Source: Lactobacillaceae bacterium
GTDB taxonomy: Bacteria > Bacillota > Bacilli > Lactobacillales > Lactobacillaceae
Direction: 5' to 3'
Length of the DNA: 9,979 bases
NCBI GenBank assembly: GCA_902834055.1
Contig: CADFHB010000021.1
Location: 1-9,979, forward strand
The translations under genes were made by a program, and so were the position numbers. The notes under the pieces are model-generated. The model was given only the letters and a program-made list of their open reading frames with translations, was not told the origin of the DNA and made no database searches. How positions within the stretch are numbered: position 1 is the stretch's first letter; every line of letters starts with the position of its first letter. Of the stretch, positions 1 through 6,091 are shown piece after piece.

Positions 1-895
1 CCTTTAAGATGTTATTTAAACATCGGGGCGGTTACCCACGTTTTAAATCGCGTCGAGCTATTCGGCAAGCTTATACGGGGCGGTCAGCTTGTCGGGTGCT
101 TGCTAAGCGGCGAGTTAGGTTGCCTAAGCTGGGCAGTATTCGGACCAGCAAAACAACCTTGTTAGCTAATGGCAAGATTAAGTGCTATACGGTTTGCCTC
201 GAGCCCACCGGCCGTTACTATCTGTCATTACAAGTGGCGGTTGAGGCTCTCGAACACTTAGGAAAGACGGGAAAAGCAGTCGGGATAGATGTTGGCATTG
301 CCGATTTAGCCATTAGTTCTGATGGGATTAAGTACGAAACTTTTAATGCTAAATGGGCGGAAAAGCAAGCAACCAAGTGGCAAAGTAAGTATGCCAAACG
401 GAAACATCAGGCGACGGCTGCTGTCTGTCAATGGAACCATAACCACAAAACCTTCAAGAAAGAACTGAGTGATTACCAAAACTGGCAACGAGCACAACAA
501 CAAAAGGCCCGTTACCAAGCTAAGGTAGCGAATCAGCGCAAAGACTATTTGCATAAATTAACAACAACTTTAGTTAAGCAGTACGACGTAATCGTCATTG
601 AAGATTTGAAAGTCAAAAACCTTCAAAAAATCATTGCCTAGCTAAAGCGATTGCGAATGCCAGTTGGTATCAGTTCCGGACCATGTTGGCATATAAATGT
701 GCCTGGTATGGTAAGAAATTAGTAACTGTTAAACCGAACTATACCAGTCAAATTTGTAGCCACTGTGGTTACCATAGCGGACCAAAGCCGTTACAAATTC
801 GTGAATGGACTTGCCAAAACTGTGGTACCCATCACGATCGCGATATTAATGCGGCAGTTAATATCTTGCATCAAGGATTAAAAGCTATTGGCTAG
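1..895 (+). pseudogene. tnpB: TnpB RNA-guided nuclease / IS accessory protein, 5'-truncated by window edge and frameshifted
   Basis: TnpB is the RuvC-type, omega-RNA-guided DNA nuclease carried by IS605-like elements and an ancestor of Cas12. The coding frame is open from the window edge, so the true start lies upstream. Counting from the ATG at position 9, RuvC motif I is GIDVG (Asp94) and motif II is VIVIEDL (Glu198). This frame stops at 639-641. The rest continues in the -1 frame from about 629: a short [13 protein letters not shown] stretch, then a zinc ribbon (CSHCG at about 760-774 and CQNCG at about 812-826) and the last RuvC Asp in HDRDINAA (about 832-855), ending at 893-895. One A appears to be missing from the A6 run at 625-630. 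With one more A the product would read [14 protein letters not shown], as in intact relatives. All catalytic and zinc residues remain, so the lesion is recent, a sequencing error, or much less likely a programmed -1 shift. Confidence 0.85.
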
Positions 896-1014
896 GGACT
901 AGCCATGGTAAAAGAGTGGAGTTCTGTAAGTTAGGTATCCTGAATACAGGTATAATATCCTAAATACTACTCTATGTTCCCAGAAGCTCGGTCATTAATG
1001 GCCGAGTAGTTCAC
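896..1014 (+). ncRNA. Candidate omega RNA (reRNA) / IS right end
   Basis: In IS605-type elements the guide RNA of TnpB comes from the 3' end of tnpB and the right end, with the guide being the flanking DNA just outside the element. The 119 bases after the tnpB stop fold as expected. One stem is TATCCTG (936-942) with CAGG-t-ATA (947-954), one bulged base. A second has 8 bp, CTCGGTCA (987-994) with TGGCCGAG (999-1006), a TTAA loop and one G-U pair. It is followed by TAGTTCAC at 1007-1014. The RNA would probably begin inside tnpB, so the start given here is only the non-coding part. The predicted guide starts at 1015. Transcription is not shown by the sequence. Confidence 0.45.
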
Positions 1015-1386
1015 GTATTTTAAACCTCTTTTTTGAACTCTATTCTGCACTTAATAAAATAAAGTCAACCGATAAATTTCCTTATAATAATTAAGCAAAT
1101 ATTATCAATTCTCATTATTATGTTACCAAATCCACCCAAATTGTCATTTTGTCCCGATAAATATGCAAGCCAGGTGAATGCATCTTTATACGCATAAAAG
1201 CTGAATAATCGCGTTATTTTGTATCAAAAATGAATATTTTAGCGAAAATAATTGCATATTTTGATTAGACTTTGATTAAAAAGGCCTGTAAACCCTTCAA
1301 ATATTCAAAAAGTGAACTATACTTATTTTATTAAATAATTTCTTAGTTTTATTTAAGATTATAAGCATTTATGGAGGAATAGGATA
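1015..1386. other. AT-rich intergenic region upstream of the yjeM-like gene
   Basis: About 370 bases between the IS right end and the transporter hold no open frame of useful length on either strand. The sequence is very AT-rich, unlike the GC-richer gene that follows. It contains a weak inverted repeat AATAA-TCGCG-TTATT (1204-1218), a candidate promoter at 1296-1323 and the ribosome binding site at 1373-1378. I see no riboswitch or T-box consensus in it. Confidence 0.6.
1296..1323 (+). promoter_or_regulatory. Candidate sigma-A promoter for the yjeM-like gene
   Basis: A -10-like TATACT lies at 1318-1323, with a weak -35-like TTCAAA at 1296-1301 and 16 bases between. This would give a leader of roughly 55 bases before the TTG start at 1387. 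The region is so AT-rich that chance matches are common. Confidence 0.35.
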
Positions 1387-2892
1387 TTGGAAGAACAGAG
1401 TGGTAATAAAAAAATTATTACTACCTTTGGCCTGGTCACGATGATCATTACCGCCATCTTCGGTTTTGGTAATGTTTCAAACGCCTACTTGCAAATGGGC
1501 TACGGTAGTATTATCTGGTACGCACTGGCGGGGATTTGTTTCTTCTTCCCGTGCGGCTTAATGATGGCCGAATACGGCTCGACATTTAAGGACGCCAAAG
1601 GGGGGATCTACTCCTGGTTGGCGGGTTCCGTTGGTGAACGGATTGCCTTCATGGGGACCTTCGTTTGGTTAGCATCCTGGATTGTCTGGATGGTTTCAAC
1701 GGCCTCACGGATTTGGATCACCTTCTCCGCATTGATTTTCGGTAAGGATACTACCCAACAGTGGCACGCCTTTGGGCTGACTTCCACGCAGTTCATTGGG
1801 GTGTTAGGGATCATCATGATCCTGGTCGTTACCTTCCTGAGCTCGCGGGGGATGAACTCCATTGCCAAGGTTGGTTCACTCGGTGGGATCTTCACCATCG
1901 CCGTTAACATCATCTTCGTCGTTGTCAGCATCATCGTTTTAATCGCTGACAAGGGGGTCTTGAAGGAACCAATCCACGGCATCAGCTCCTTCATCACTTC
2001 ACCAAACCCACAGTTCCAGAGCCCAATCGCTATTATTTCATTCGTGGCATACGCAATCTTTGCTTACGGGGGGATGGAATCCCTGGGGTCCGTTACTGAT
2101 AGTATGAAGAACCCGGAGAAGACCTTCCCACGGGGCCTGATCATTGCTAGTGTATTCACGATTGGGGCTTACGTCCTGATGATTTTCATGCTTGGTTGGT
2201 CCGTCAACTACCAGCACGACCTGACCAAGAGTAGTGTCAACCTGGGGAACGTTACCTACGTGGTCTTCAACTACTTAGGGATCACGGTGGGGACCTCCCT
2301 TGGCTGGTCACACGCAGCAGCTTTGACCTTCGGGGTTGTGATGACCCGGATCGTTGCCTTAGCGCAGACCCTTGGTTTCTTAGGGGCCCTCTTCATCCTG
2401 ATGTACTCGCCAATCAAGGCCTTCATCATCGGTTCTAACCCCGACTTATGGCCAAAGAAGCTGACGAAGCTTAACAAGGCTGACATGCCAGCCAACGCCA
2501 TGTGGCTGCAAGCCATCGTTGTCTGTGTCATCGTCTTCCTGGTTGCCTTTGGTGGTTCTGCCGCCCAAAAGTTCTACCTGATCCTGACTGATATGGCCAA
2601 CGTTTCAACCTGTTTCCCATACATCTTCCTGATTGGTGCCTTTCCATTCTTCAAGGCGAAGAAGAACCTCGACCGGCCATTCGTAATCTTTAAGAACCGG
2701 TTCTGGACGAACGTCTTGGTTGTCTTTGTGGAACTGATCCTGGCTTGTGGGATCATCTTCACCTTCATGCAACCACTGCTGGAGAAGGATTACCAAACGG
2801 CCTTCTGGACACTCGCCGGACCAATCTTCTTTGCCATTGTGGCCCTGGTCTTCTACCAGATTGCGGCCAAGAAGCGGCGTGCTAATAAATAA
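1387..2892 (+). CDS. yjeM: YjeM-like glutamate/GABA-family amino acid transporter (APC superfamily)
   Basis: This is a predicted inner-membrane amino acid permease of 501 residues, the usual length for this family, with about 12 hydrophobic segments. The N-terminal unwound-helix region FGFGNVSNAY (25-34) matches the substrate and cation binding segment of APC transporters. AEYGSTFKDAKGGIYSW (61-77), FAYGGMES (225-232), NPEKTFPRG (242-250) and LDRPFVIFK (428-436) closely resemble E. coli YjeM as I recall it. The substrate is not established; the glutamate/GABA antiporter relation is by family only. The TTG start is chosen because GGAGGA (1373-1378) lies 8 bases upstream and no ATG is better placed. 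The gene is monocistronic, with a promoter gap before it and a strong terminator after it. The C-terminal tail is basic (KKRRANK), fitting a cytoplasmic end. Confidence 0.88.
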   Translation: MEEQSGNKKIITTFGLVTMIITAIFGFGNVSNAYLQMGYGSIIWYALAGICFFFPCGLMMAEYGSTFKDAKGGIYSWLAGSVGERIAFMGTFVWLASWIVWMVSTASRIWITFSALIFGKDTTQQWHAFGLTSTQFIGVLGIIMILVVTFLSSRGMNSIAKVGSLGGIFTIAVNIIFVVVSIIVLIADKGVLKEPIHGISSFITSPNPQFQSPIAIISFVAYAIFAYGGMESLGSVTDSMKNPEKTFPRGLIIASVFTIGAYVLMIFMLGWSVNYQHDLTKSSVNLGNVTYVVFNYLGITVGTSLGWSHAAALTFGVVMTRIVALAQTLGFLGALFILMYSPIKAFIIGSNPDLWPKKLTKLNKADMPANAMWLQAIVVCVIVFLVAFGGSAAQKFYLILTDMANVSTCFPYIFLIGAFPFFKAKKNLDRPFVIFKNRFWTNVLVVFVELILACGIIFTFMQPLLEKDYQTAFWTLAGPIFFAIVALVFYQIAAKKRRANK

Positions 2893-2904
2893 TTTGTTAA
2901 ATCA

Positions 2905-2948
2905 AAACGCGACTGACGTCCATTTTCGTCAGCCGCGTTTATTTGTAT
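2905..2948 (+). terminator. Intrinsic terminator after the yjeM-like gene
   Basis: The stem is AAACGCG (2905-2911) pairing with CGCGTTT (2934-2940), one A/C mismatch, then CTGACG (2913-2918) pairing with CGTCAG (2927-2932), around an 8-base loop. It begins 12 bases after the stop codon and runs into a T-rich stretch (TTTATTTGTATT). The A-rich 5' side may also let it work in the reverse direction. Confidence 0.85.
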
Positions 2949-2952
2949 TATC

Positions 2953-2980
2953 GTTCACTGCCCATTATTTCTGATATAAT
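2953..2980 (+). promoter_or_regulatory. Sigma-A promoter with extended -10 for yihY
   Basis: A perfect -10 TATAAT at 2975-2980 is preceded by TG at 2972-2973, the extended -10 arrangement. Only a weak -35 (GTTCAC, 2953-2958, 16-base spacing) is seen, as extended -10 promoters allow. The transcript would start about 20 bases before the ATG at 3009. Confidence 0.75.
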
Positions 2981-3008
2981 GTCCCTATACTATTAAAGGG
3001 AGACTACC

Positions 3009-3902
3009 ATGAGTAAGGAACCAGGGAAATTTAAGAATTTCGTGCTGCTCTTGATGCGGCACTTCACCATGGCCCAGATATCGAGTTCGGCGGCCATGTT
3101 GGCCTACTATACCTTATTATCGATTTTCCCGGCCGTCCTGGTAATTGGGAACCTCCTGCCAATGGTGGGGCTGGACGCCAACACCGTTTTGGCCTACCTC
3201 CAATCGGCGGTTCCCACCTCAGTCTACGAGTTTATCCGGCCCCTAATCTTTGACTTTCTCCGCCGGGGGAGCGGGGGCCTGCTGACGACCGGGGCCCTGA
3301 TTGCCCTCTGGTCGACCAGCCAGGGGATTGCCGCCTTCCAACGGTCGGTTAATCTGACCTACGGGGTGGCTCGTAACCAGAACCCGGTGATTAACCGGGT
3401 GGTCTCCTTTATTTGGATGATTGTTGTCCTCGTTTTGATTTTCATCATCGTCCTGCTCTACGGGTTTGGTGAACAAGTCCTCAAGAGTATCCAGCCGTTC
3501 TTCCGCTTTAACCGGAGCTACATCTACCTGTTTAGCTCACTGCGGTGGCCGGTTACCTTTGCGGTCCTCTTTTTGGCGTTGACCCTGCTGTATTACTTTG
3601 TGCCCAACGCCAAGGTCCACCTCCGCTATGCTGCGGCCGGGGCGCTTCTGGCGGCCCTTTTGTGGATGGGCCTGTCCCGGCTGTTCTCCTACTACACGGT
3701 CTTCTTCCGCCACAGTGTAATTTCCTACAAGACGATTGGGGCCTTTATCGCGATGATGATCTGGCTGGACCTATCTGGCTACGTCATCATGCTCGGGGCG
3801 GTATTAAACGCTACCCTCCAGGAAGCCCACGAAGGGGTCCTGCGTGAACGGGAACACTTCTGGCAGATCATTGACCGCGAGGAACGGCAAAAACGTAAAT
3901 AA
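3009..3902 (+). CDS. YihY/virulence factor BrkB family membrane protein
   Basis: This is a 297-residue multi-pass membrane protein of the YihY/BrkB (UPF0761) family, often mis-annotated as ribonuclease BN; its biochemical role is not established. About six hydrophobic segments are visible, near residues 24-50, 90-108, 131-153, 180-199, 207-226 and 243-268. Family hallmarks are SSAAMLAYYTLLSIFP (26-41), the W-S-x-S-x-G stretch (101-106), LYYFVPNAKVHLR (194-206) and the C-terminal IWLDLSGYVIMLGAVLNA (251-268). The tail is charged (REEREQKR-like composition) and probably cytoplasmic. The ATG follows AAAGGGAG at 2995-3002. The gene is alone in its transcription unit, and its 3' end converges on the DUF2922 gene. 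Confidence 0.88.
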   Translation: MSKEPGKFKNFVLLLMRHFTMAQISSSAAMLAYYTLLSIFPAVLVIGNLLPMVGLDANTVLAYLQSAVPTSVYEFIRPLIFDFLRRGSGGLLTTGALIALWSTSQGIAAFQRSVNLTYGVARNQNPVINRVVSFIWMIVVLVLIFIIVLLYGFGEQVLKSIQPFFRFNRSYIYLFSSLRWPVTFAVLFLALTLLYYFVPNAKVHLRYAAAGALLAALLWMGLSRLFSYYTVFFRHSVISYKTIGAFIAMMIWLDLSGYVIMLGAVLNATLQEAHEGVLREREHFWQIIDREERQKRK

Positions 3903-3905
3903 AAA

Positions 3906-3945
3906 TGGGCCCCAACGTGGGGAAAGTCCCGGATGTTGAGGCCCA
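3906..3945 (-). terminator. Terminator hairpin between convergent genes, better placed for the minus-strand unit
   Basis: TGGGCC (3906-3911) pairs with GGCCCA (3940-3945), and the stem continues as CAACGT (3913-3918) with ATGTTG (3933-3938) after one mismatch. Read on the minus strand it is followed by TTTTTATTTA, a good U-tract, so it should stop the DUF1659-DUF2922 transcript. Read on the plus strand it follows the yihY stop by three bases, but the downstream sequence (AAATTAATCTTT) is a poor U-tract, so termination of yihY may be leakier. Confidence 0.75.
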
Positions 3946-3981
3946 AATTAATCTTTATAGGGGAGGAGGTACCATGCTTTA

Positions 3982-4227
3982 TTAAGCAGCAGGTGCTTCT
4001 TTCTTTTCGTCGTTAAAGAGGACGGTAGAGACGGTGTCGACGTACTTGGCGGCGACTGGCTTGGCGTAGATGTCCTCCTCGTCGCCCTTGCTGAAGGCGT
4101 GGGCGTTGGCGATCTGGTCCATTGCCTGGCGGACCGCATCGGCGGAGAGATTTTCACTGGCGTAGCTAAGCTTTAAGAGGTGCTTTTTACCAAGGTTGCC
4201 CTTGAAAGTTAAATTAAGAGTTCGCAT
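3982..4227 (-). CDS. DUF2922 family small protein
   Basis: This is an 81-residue soluble protein without signal peptide or membrane segment. The opening MRTLNLTFKGNLGKKHLLKL is the DUF2922 pattern: a beta strand, a short Gly-Lys turn, a second strand. An amphipathic helical stretch follows (about 26-44, ADAVRQAMDQIANAHAF), then a C-terminal part with DIYAKPVAAKYVDT. The last residues are charged and Ala-rich (EKKEAPAA). The function of DUF2922 is unknown. The ATG at 4227 is preceded by AAAGGAA (4243-4237 on the minus strand) at 9 bases. The gene starts 23 bases after the DUF1659 stop, so the two are almost surely co-transcribed, a pairing common in Firmicutes. Confidence 0.85.
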   Translation of the reverse strand: MRTLNLTFKGNLGKKHLLKLSYASENLSADAVRQAMDQIANAHAFSKGDEEDIYAKPVAAKYVDTVSTVLFNDEKKEAPAA

Positions 4228-4250
4228 TTGAGAAGGTTCCTTTCTTTAGT

Positions 4251-4466
4251 TTATTCGACGGTGATGAACTGGTCAGTGGTGATGAGGTTAGTGGCGGTGC
4301 ACTTTTCGCCGGTCAGGCTTTCGATGGCGGAGCCAACAATTGCCAGCTGTTCACCAGAGGCACCTTGGGAGACGTTGTTGAAGAGGCGCTTAATGCCCTT
4401 GGGATGCTTGTCCCCGACTAATGTTAACTGGACTTTGGCAGACTTGAATTGACGTTCCATACTCAT
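4251..4466 (-). CDS. DUF1659-like small protein
   Basis: A 71-residue protein with no membrane segment. It shows a strand-rich first third (KSAKVQLTLVGD, 7-18), a central PKGIKRLFNNVSQGAS helix-like stretch and a closing IESLTGEKCTATNLITTDQF. Size, pattern and position directly upstream of a DUF2922 gene match DUF1659; the function of that family is unknown. I prefer the ATG at 4466 to the upstream ATG at 4508. AAAGGAG (4481-4475, minus strand) sits 8 bases before 4466, and the extra 14 residues (ATTYEKHNKG...) would run through that site and through the palindrome at 4495-4514. First gene of the two-gene minus-strand unit. Confidence 0.72.
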   Translation of the reverse strand: MSMERQFKSAKVQLTLVGDKHPKGIKRLFNNVSQGASGEQLAIVGSAIESLTGEKCTATNLITTDQFITVE

Positions 4467-4494
4467 GTTGAGCACTCCTTTATTGTGTTTTTCA

Positions 4495-4514
4495 TAAGTA
4501 GTGGCCACTGCTTA
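4495..4514. promoter_or_regulatory. 20-base near-palindrome in the divergent DUF1659/recX gap (candidate operator)
   Basis: TAAGTAGTGGCCACTGCTTA is symmetric at 18 of 20 positions, with a perfect 10-base core AGTGGCCACT (4500-4509). It lies between the DUF1659 start (4466, minus) and the recX start (4566, plus), just beside TATA-rich sequence at 4518-4526 that could serve as a -10 on either strand. The position suits a repressor or activator acting on one or both genes. It does not look like the GAAC-N-GTTC type of LexA box, and I do not recognise the regulator. Confidence 0.4.
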
Positions 4515-4565
4515 CACTTATATAAACGATTCAGAACGGAAAAAATGAAGGGTGAATCTTAAAAA

Positions 4566-5366
4566 ATGGCGAAGATTTCTAAAATTGAAGCACAGAAGCG
4601 GCGCGGTCGCTATAATGTCTATGTAGATGGCAAGTACGCCTTCCCCGTGGCGGAAAGTGTCTTAGTGAAGTTCCGCTTAATGAAGGGGATGGAAGTCGAT
4701 AAGGACCTCATCAAACGGGTCACGACTGCCGACCAGCAGGCCCAGGCGTATGCGAAGATTCTCGACTACCTTTCCTACCAGATGCGGAGCGAGAGTGAGG
4801 TCGAAAAGAAGCTCCAGGATCTGGAGACACCACCGGAATTCGTGGACCCCATCATGGCCAAGCTCCGGGAACACCGCCTGGTGGATGACCACCAGTACGC
4901 GCTCTCGTACGTGCAGACGATGATGACTACTAGTCTGAAGGGCCCAGGTGTCATCCGTCAGCACCTCCGGTTGAAAAAGGTAGGGGAAAACGACATTGAC
5001 GCGGCCCTGGCCAACTTCACCAGCGCCCAGCAGGTGGAAAATGCTAGTAAGCTTGCTAAAAAGTTATTCAAGCGGTACCGTAACCAGCCAACCTTCCGTC
5101 AGGAGCAGAAAGTTCGCCAGGGGCTGATGACCAAGGGCTACTCCAGTGACCTGTTTGACCAGATCAAGGACCAGGTTGCGCCTGCAGTGGATCCCGACCA
5201 CCAGGCGGACCTCTTAGCTAGCCAGGCGGAGAAGGTCTGGCGCCGCTATCGTCGCTACACTGGATGGGATCGGGAGCGACGGTTCAAGCAGGCAATGTAC
5301 CGGAAGGGCTTTGACCTGGATGCCGTGCAGCACTGGCTGAGTGAAAACCAGGAGGGACTTTCCTAA
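4566..5366 (+). CDS. recX: Recombination regulator RecX
   Basis: RecX binds RecA filaments in the cytoplasm and limits recombination and SOS induction. The 266-residue length matches lactobacillar RecX, which is longer than the proteobacterial form. Repeated three-helix modules are visible. The first has AYAKILDYLSYQMRSESEVEKKL (61-83). The second has LREHRLVDDHQYALSYV (100-116) followed by LKGPGVIRQHLRLKKV (124-139). Later modules have KVRQGLMTKGYSSDLF (182-197) and RRFKQAMYRKGFDLDAV (238-254). The protein is rich in Lys, Arg, Gln and Asp and has no membrane segment. The ATG is preceded by GGGTGA (4550-4555) at 10 bases, a match to the GGTGA end of the Shine-Dalgarno sequence. recA is not nearby, as is usual in lactobacilli. 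Confidence 0.9.
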   Translation: MAKISKIEAQKRRGRYNVYVDGKYAFPVAESVLVKFRLMKGMEVDKDLIKRVTTADQQAQAYAKILDYLSYQMRSESEVEKKLQDLETPPEFVDPIMAKLREHRLVDDHQYALSYVQTMMTTSLKGPGVIRQHLRLKKVGENDIDAALANFTSAQQVENASKLAKKLFKRYRNQPTFRQEQKVRQGLMTKGYSSDLFDQIKDQVAPAVDPDHQADLLASQAEKVWRRYRRYTGWDRERRFKQAMYRKGFDLDAVQHWLSENQEGLS

Positions 5367-5378
5367 CGAAGGGAATAC

Positions 5379-5387
5379 TGGTATTAT
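5379..5387 (+). promoter_or_regulatory. Candidate extended -10 promoter for the polysaccharide cluster
   Basis: TGGTATTAT at 5379-5387 fits an extended -10 element, 38 bases before the ATG at 5426. No good -35 is seen at the right spacing. The 59-base gap between recX and the priming transferase contains no obvious terminator, so read-through from recX is also possible. Confidence 0.4.
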
Positions 5388-5425
5388 AGGTAAGATATAT
5401 TACTAAGGTTTAAAGAGAAAAGAAA

Positions 5426-6070
5426 ATGAAGATTCATATTAATGAACAACAACTAAATCATCAGTATGGCTACCGCTTCATCAAACGGCTTTTTGACATT
5501 GTCGCTTCCTCAATTGCAGTGGTTATTTTGAGCCCATTGCTCTTAATCATTGCAATCTGTATCAAGGTTGATGACCCGAAAGGTCCCGTCTTTTACACCC
5601 AGATTAGGGTAGGCAAGGACGGTAAGCATTTCCGGATGTTCAAGTTTCGGTCAATGGTTAACAACGCTGACGAGCTGTTGGCAAAGTTGCGGAGTAAGAA
5701 TGAAGTTAACGGGGCAATGTTTAAAATGAAAAACGATCCACGCATCACACGAGTGGGTCGTTTTATTCGGAAATATAGCCTGGATGAGTTGCCCCAATTA
5801 GTCAACGTGGTCGGCGGGTCGATGAGCATCGTTGGCCCCCGGCCGCCGCTGGTCAGTGAGGTCGCTGAATATACCGATTATGATAAGCAACGTCTGATGG
5901 TTAAGCCGGGCGCCACAGGAATGTGGCAGGTTGGTGGCCGAAACGACGTCGACTTTGCTGAAATGGTCCGGCTTGACCTGACCTATATTCAGGAGCGATC
6001 AATCTGGCTTGACCTGAAGATCATGTTTGAAACGGTAAAGGTAATGATTGTGCCAAATGGTGCGTACTAA
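5426..6070 (+). CDS. Priming sugar-1-phosphate transferase (undecaprenyl-phosphate phosphoglycosyl transferase)
   Basis: This membrane-bound enzyme starts repeat-unit synthesis by moving a sugar-1-phosphate from a nucleotide sugar to undecaprenyl phosphate on the inner face of the membrane. It is the short, monotopic form (214 residues) of the bacterial sugar transferase family, comparable to EpsE/WelE of lactic acid bacteria, without the N-terminal multi-spanning part of WbaP-type enzymes. Seen in order: KRLFD (20-24), one hydrophobic hairpin (25-47), GPVFYTQIRVG (53-63), MFKFRSM (71-77), KNDPRITRVGRFIRK (102-116), the catalytic Asp120-Glu121 in SLDELPQL, GPRPP (137-141) and KPGATGMWQVGGRNDV (160-175). 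All family key residues are present, so it should be active. The donor (glucose or galactose type) cannot be told. The ribosome binding site is weak and A-rich. First gene of the cluster; the next starts 21 bases after its stop. Confidence 0.93.
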   Translation: MKIHINEQQLNHQYGYRFIKRLFDIVASSIAVVILSPLLLIIAICIKVDDPKGPVFYTQIRVGKDGKHFRMFKFRSMVNNADELLAKLRSKNEVNGAMFKMKNDPRITRVGRFIRKYSLDELPQLVNVVGGSMSIVGPRPPLVSEVAEYTDYDKQRLMVKPGATGMWQVGGRNDVDFAEMVRLDLTYIQERSIWLDLKIMFETVKVMIVPNGAY

Positions 6071-6091
6071 GTAAGACAAGGAGAAACGAAA

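Larger units (their letters stand above)
1..1014 (+). mobile_element. 3' portion of an IS200/IS605-family element (tnpB plus right end)
   Basis: The segment carries a TnpB-type gene followed by a non-coding right end with two hairpins (936-954 and 987-1006) and the tip TAGTTCAC at 1007-1014. These elements typically end in a subterminal hairpin a few bases from the cleavage site, with no terminal inverted repeats and no target duplication. The left end and any tnpA lie outside the window, so it cannot be told whether this is an autonomous element or a tnpB-only relative. The exact right boundary at about 1014 is inferred from the hairpin position. Confidence 0.72.

Noticed and set aside
951..956. 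Perfect TATAAT inside the IS right end
   Set aside because: No acceptable -35 is found at 16-18 bases, and the bases take part in the predicted 936-954 stem. It is not listed as a promoter.
1608..1997. Open minus-strand frame opposite the transporter gene
   Set aside because: It is a shadow of the plus-strand gene: no ribosome binding site, no recognisable motif, and composition set by the sense codons. The same applies to other antisense frames over the large genes.
3545..3847. Alternative plus frame inside yihY
   Set aside because: It has unnatural Gly/Pro/Arg/Leu-rich composition and lies fully within a well-supported gene in another frame.
3961..3985. Strong plus-strand Shine-Dalgarno (GGAGGAGGT) followed by ATG CTT TAT TAA
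   Set aside because: The frame is only three codons and overlaps the 3' end of the minus-strand DUF2922 gene. No downstream gene could be coupled to it, so it is probably chance.
4464..4508. Longer start (ATG 4508) for the DUF1659-like gene
   Set aside because: The internal ATG at 4466 has an AAAGGAG site 8 bases upstream. The extension would code through that site and through the palindrome.
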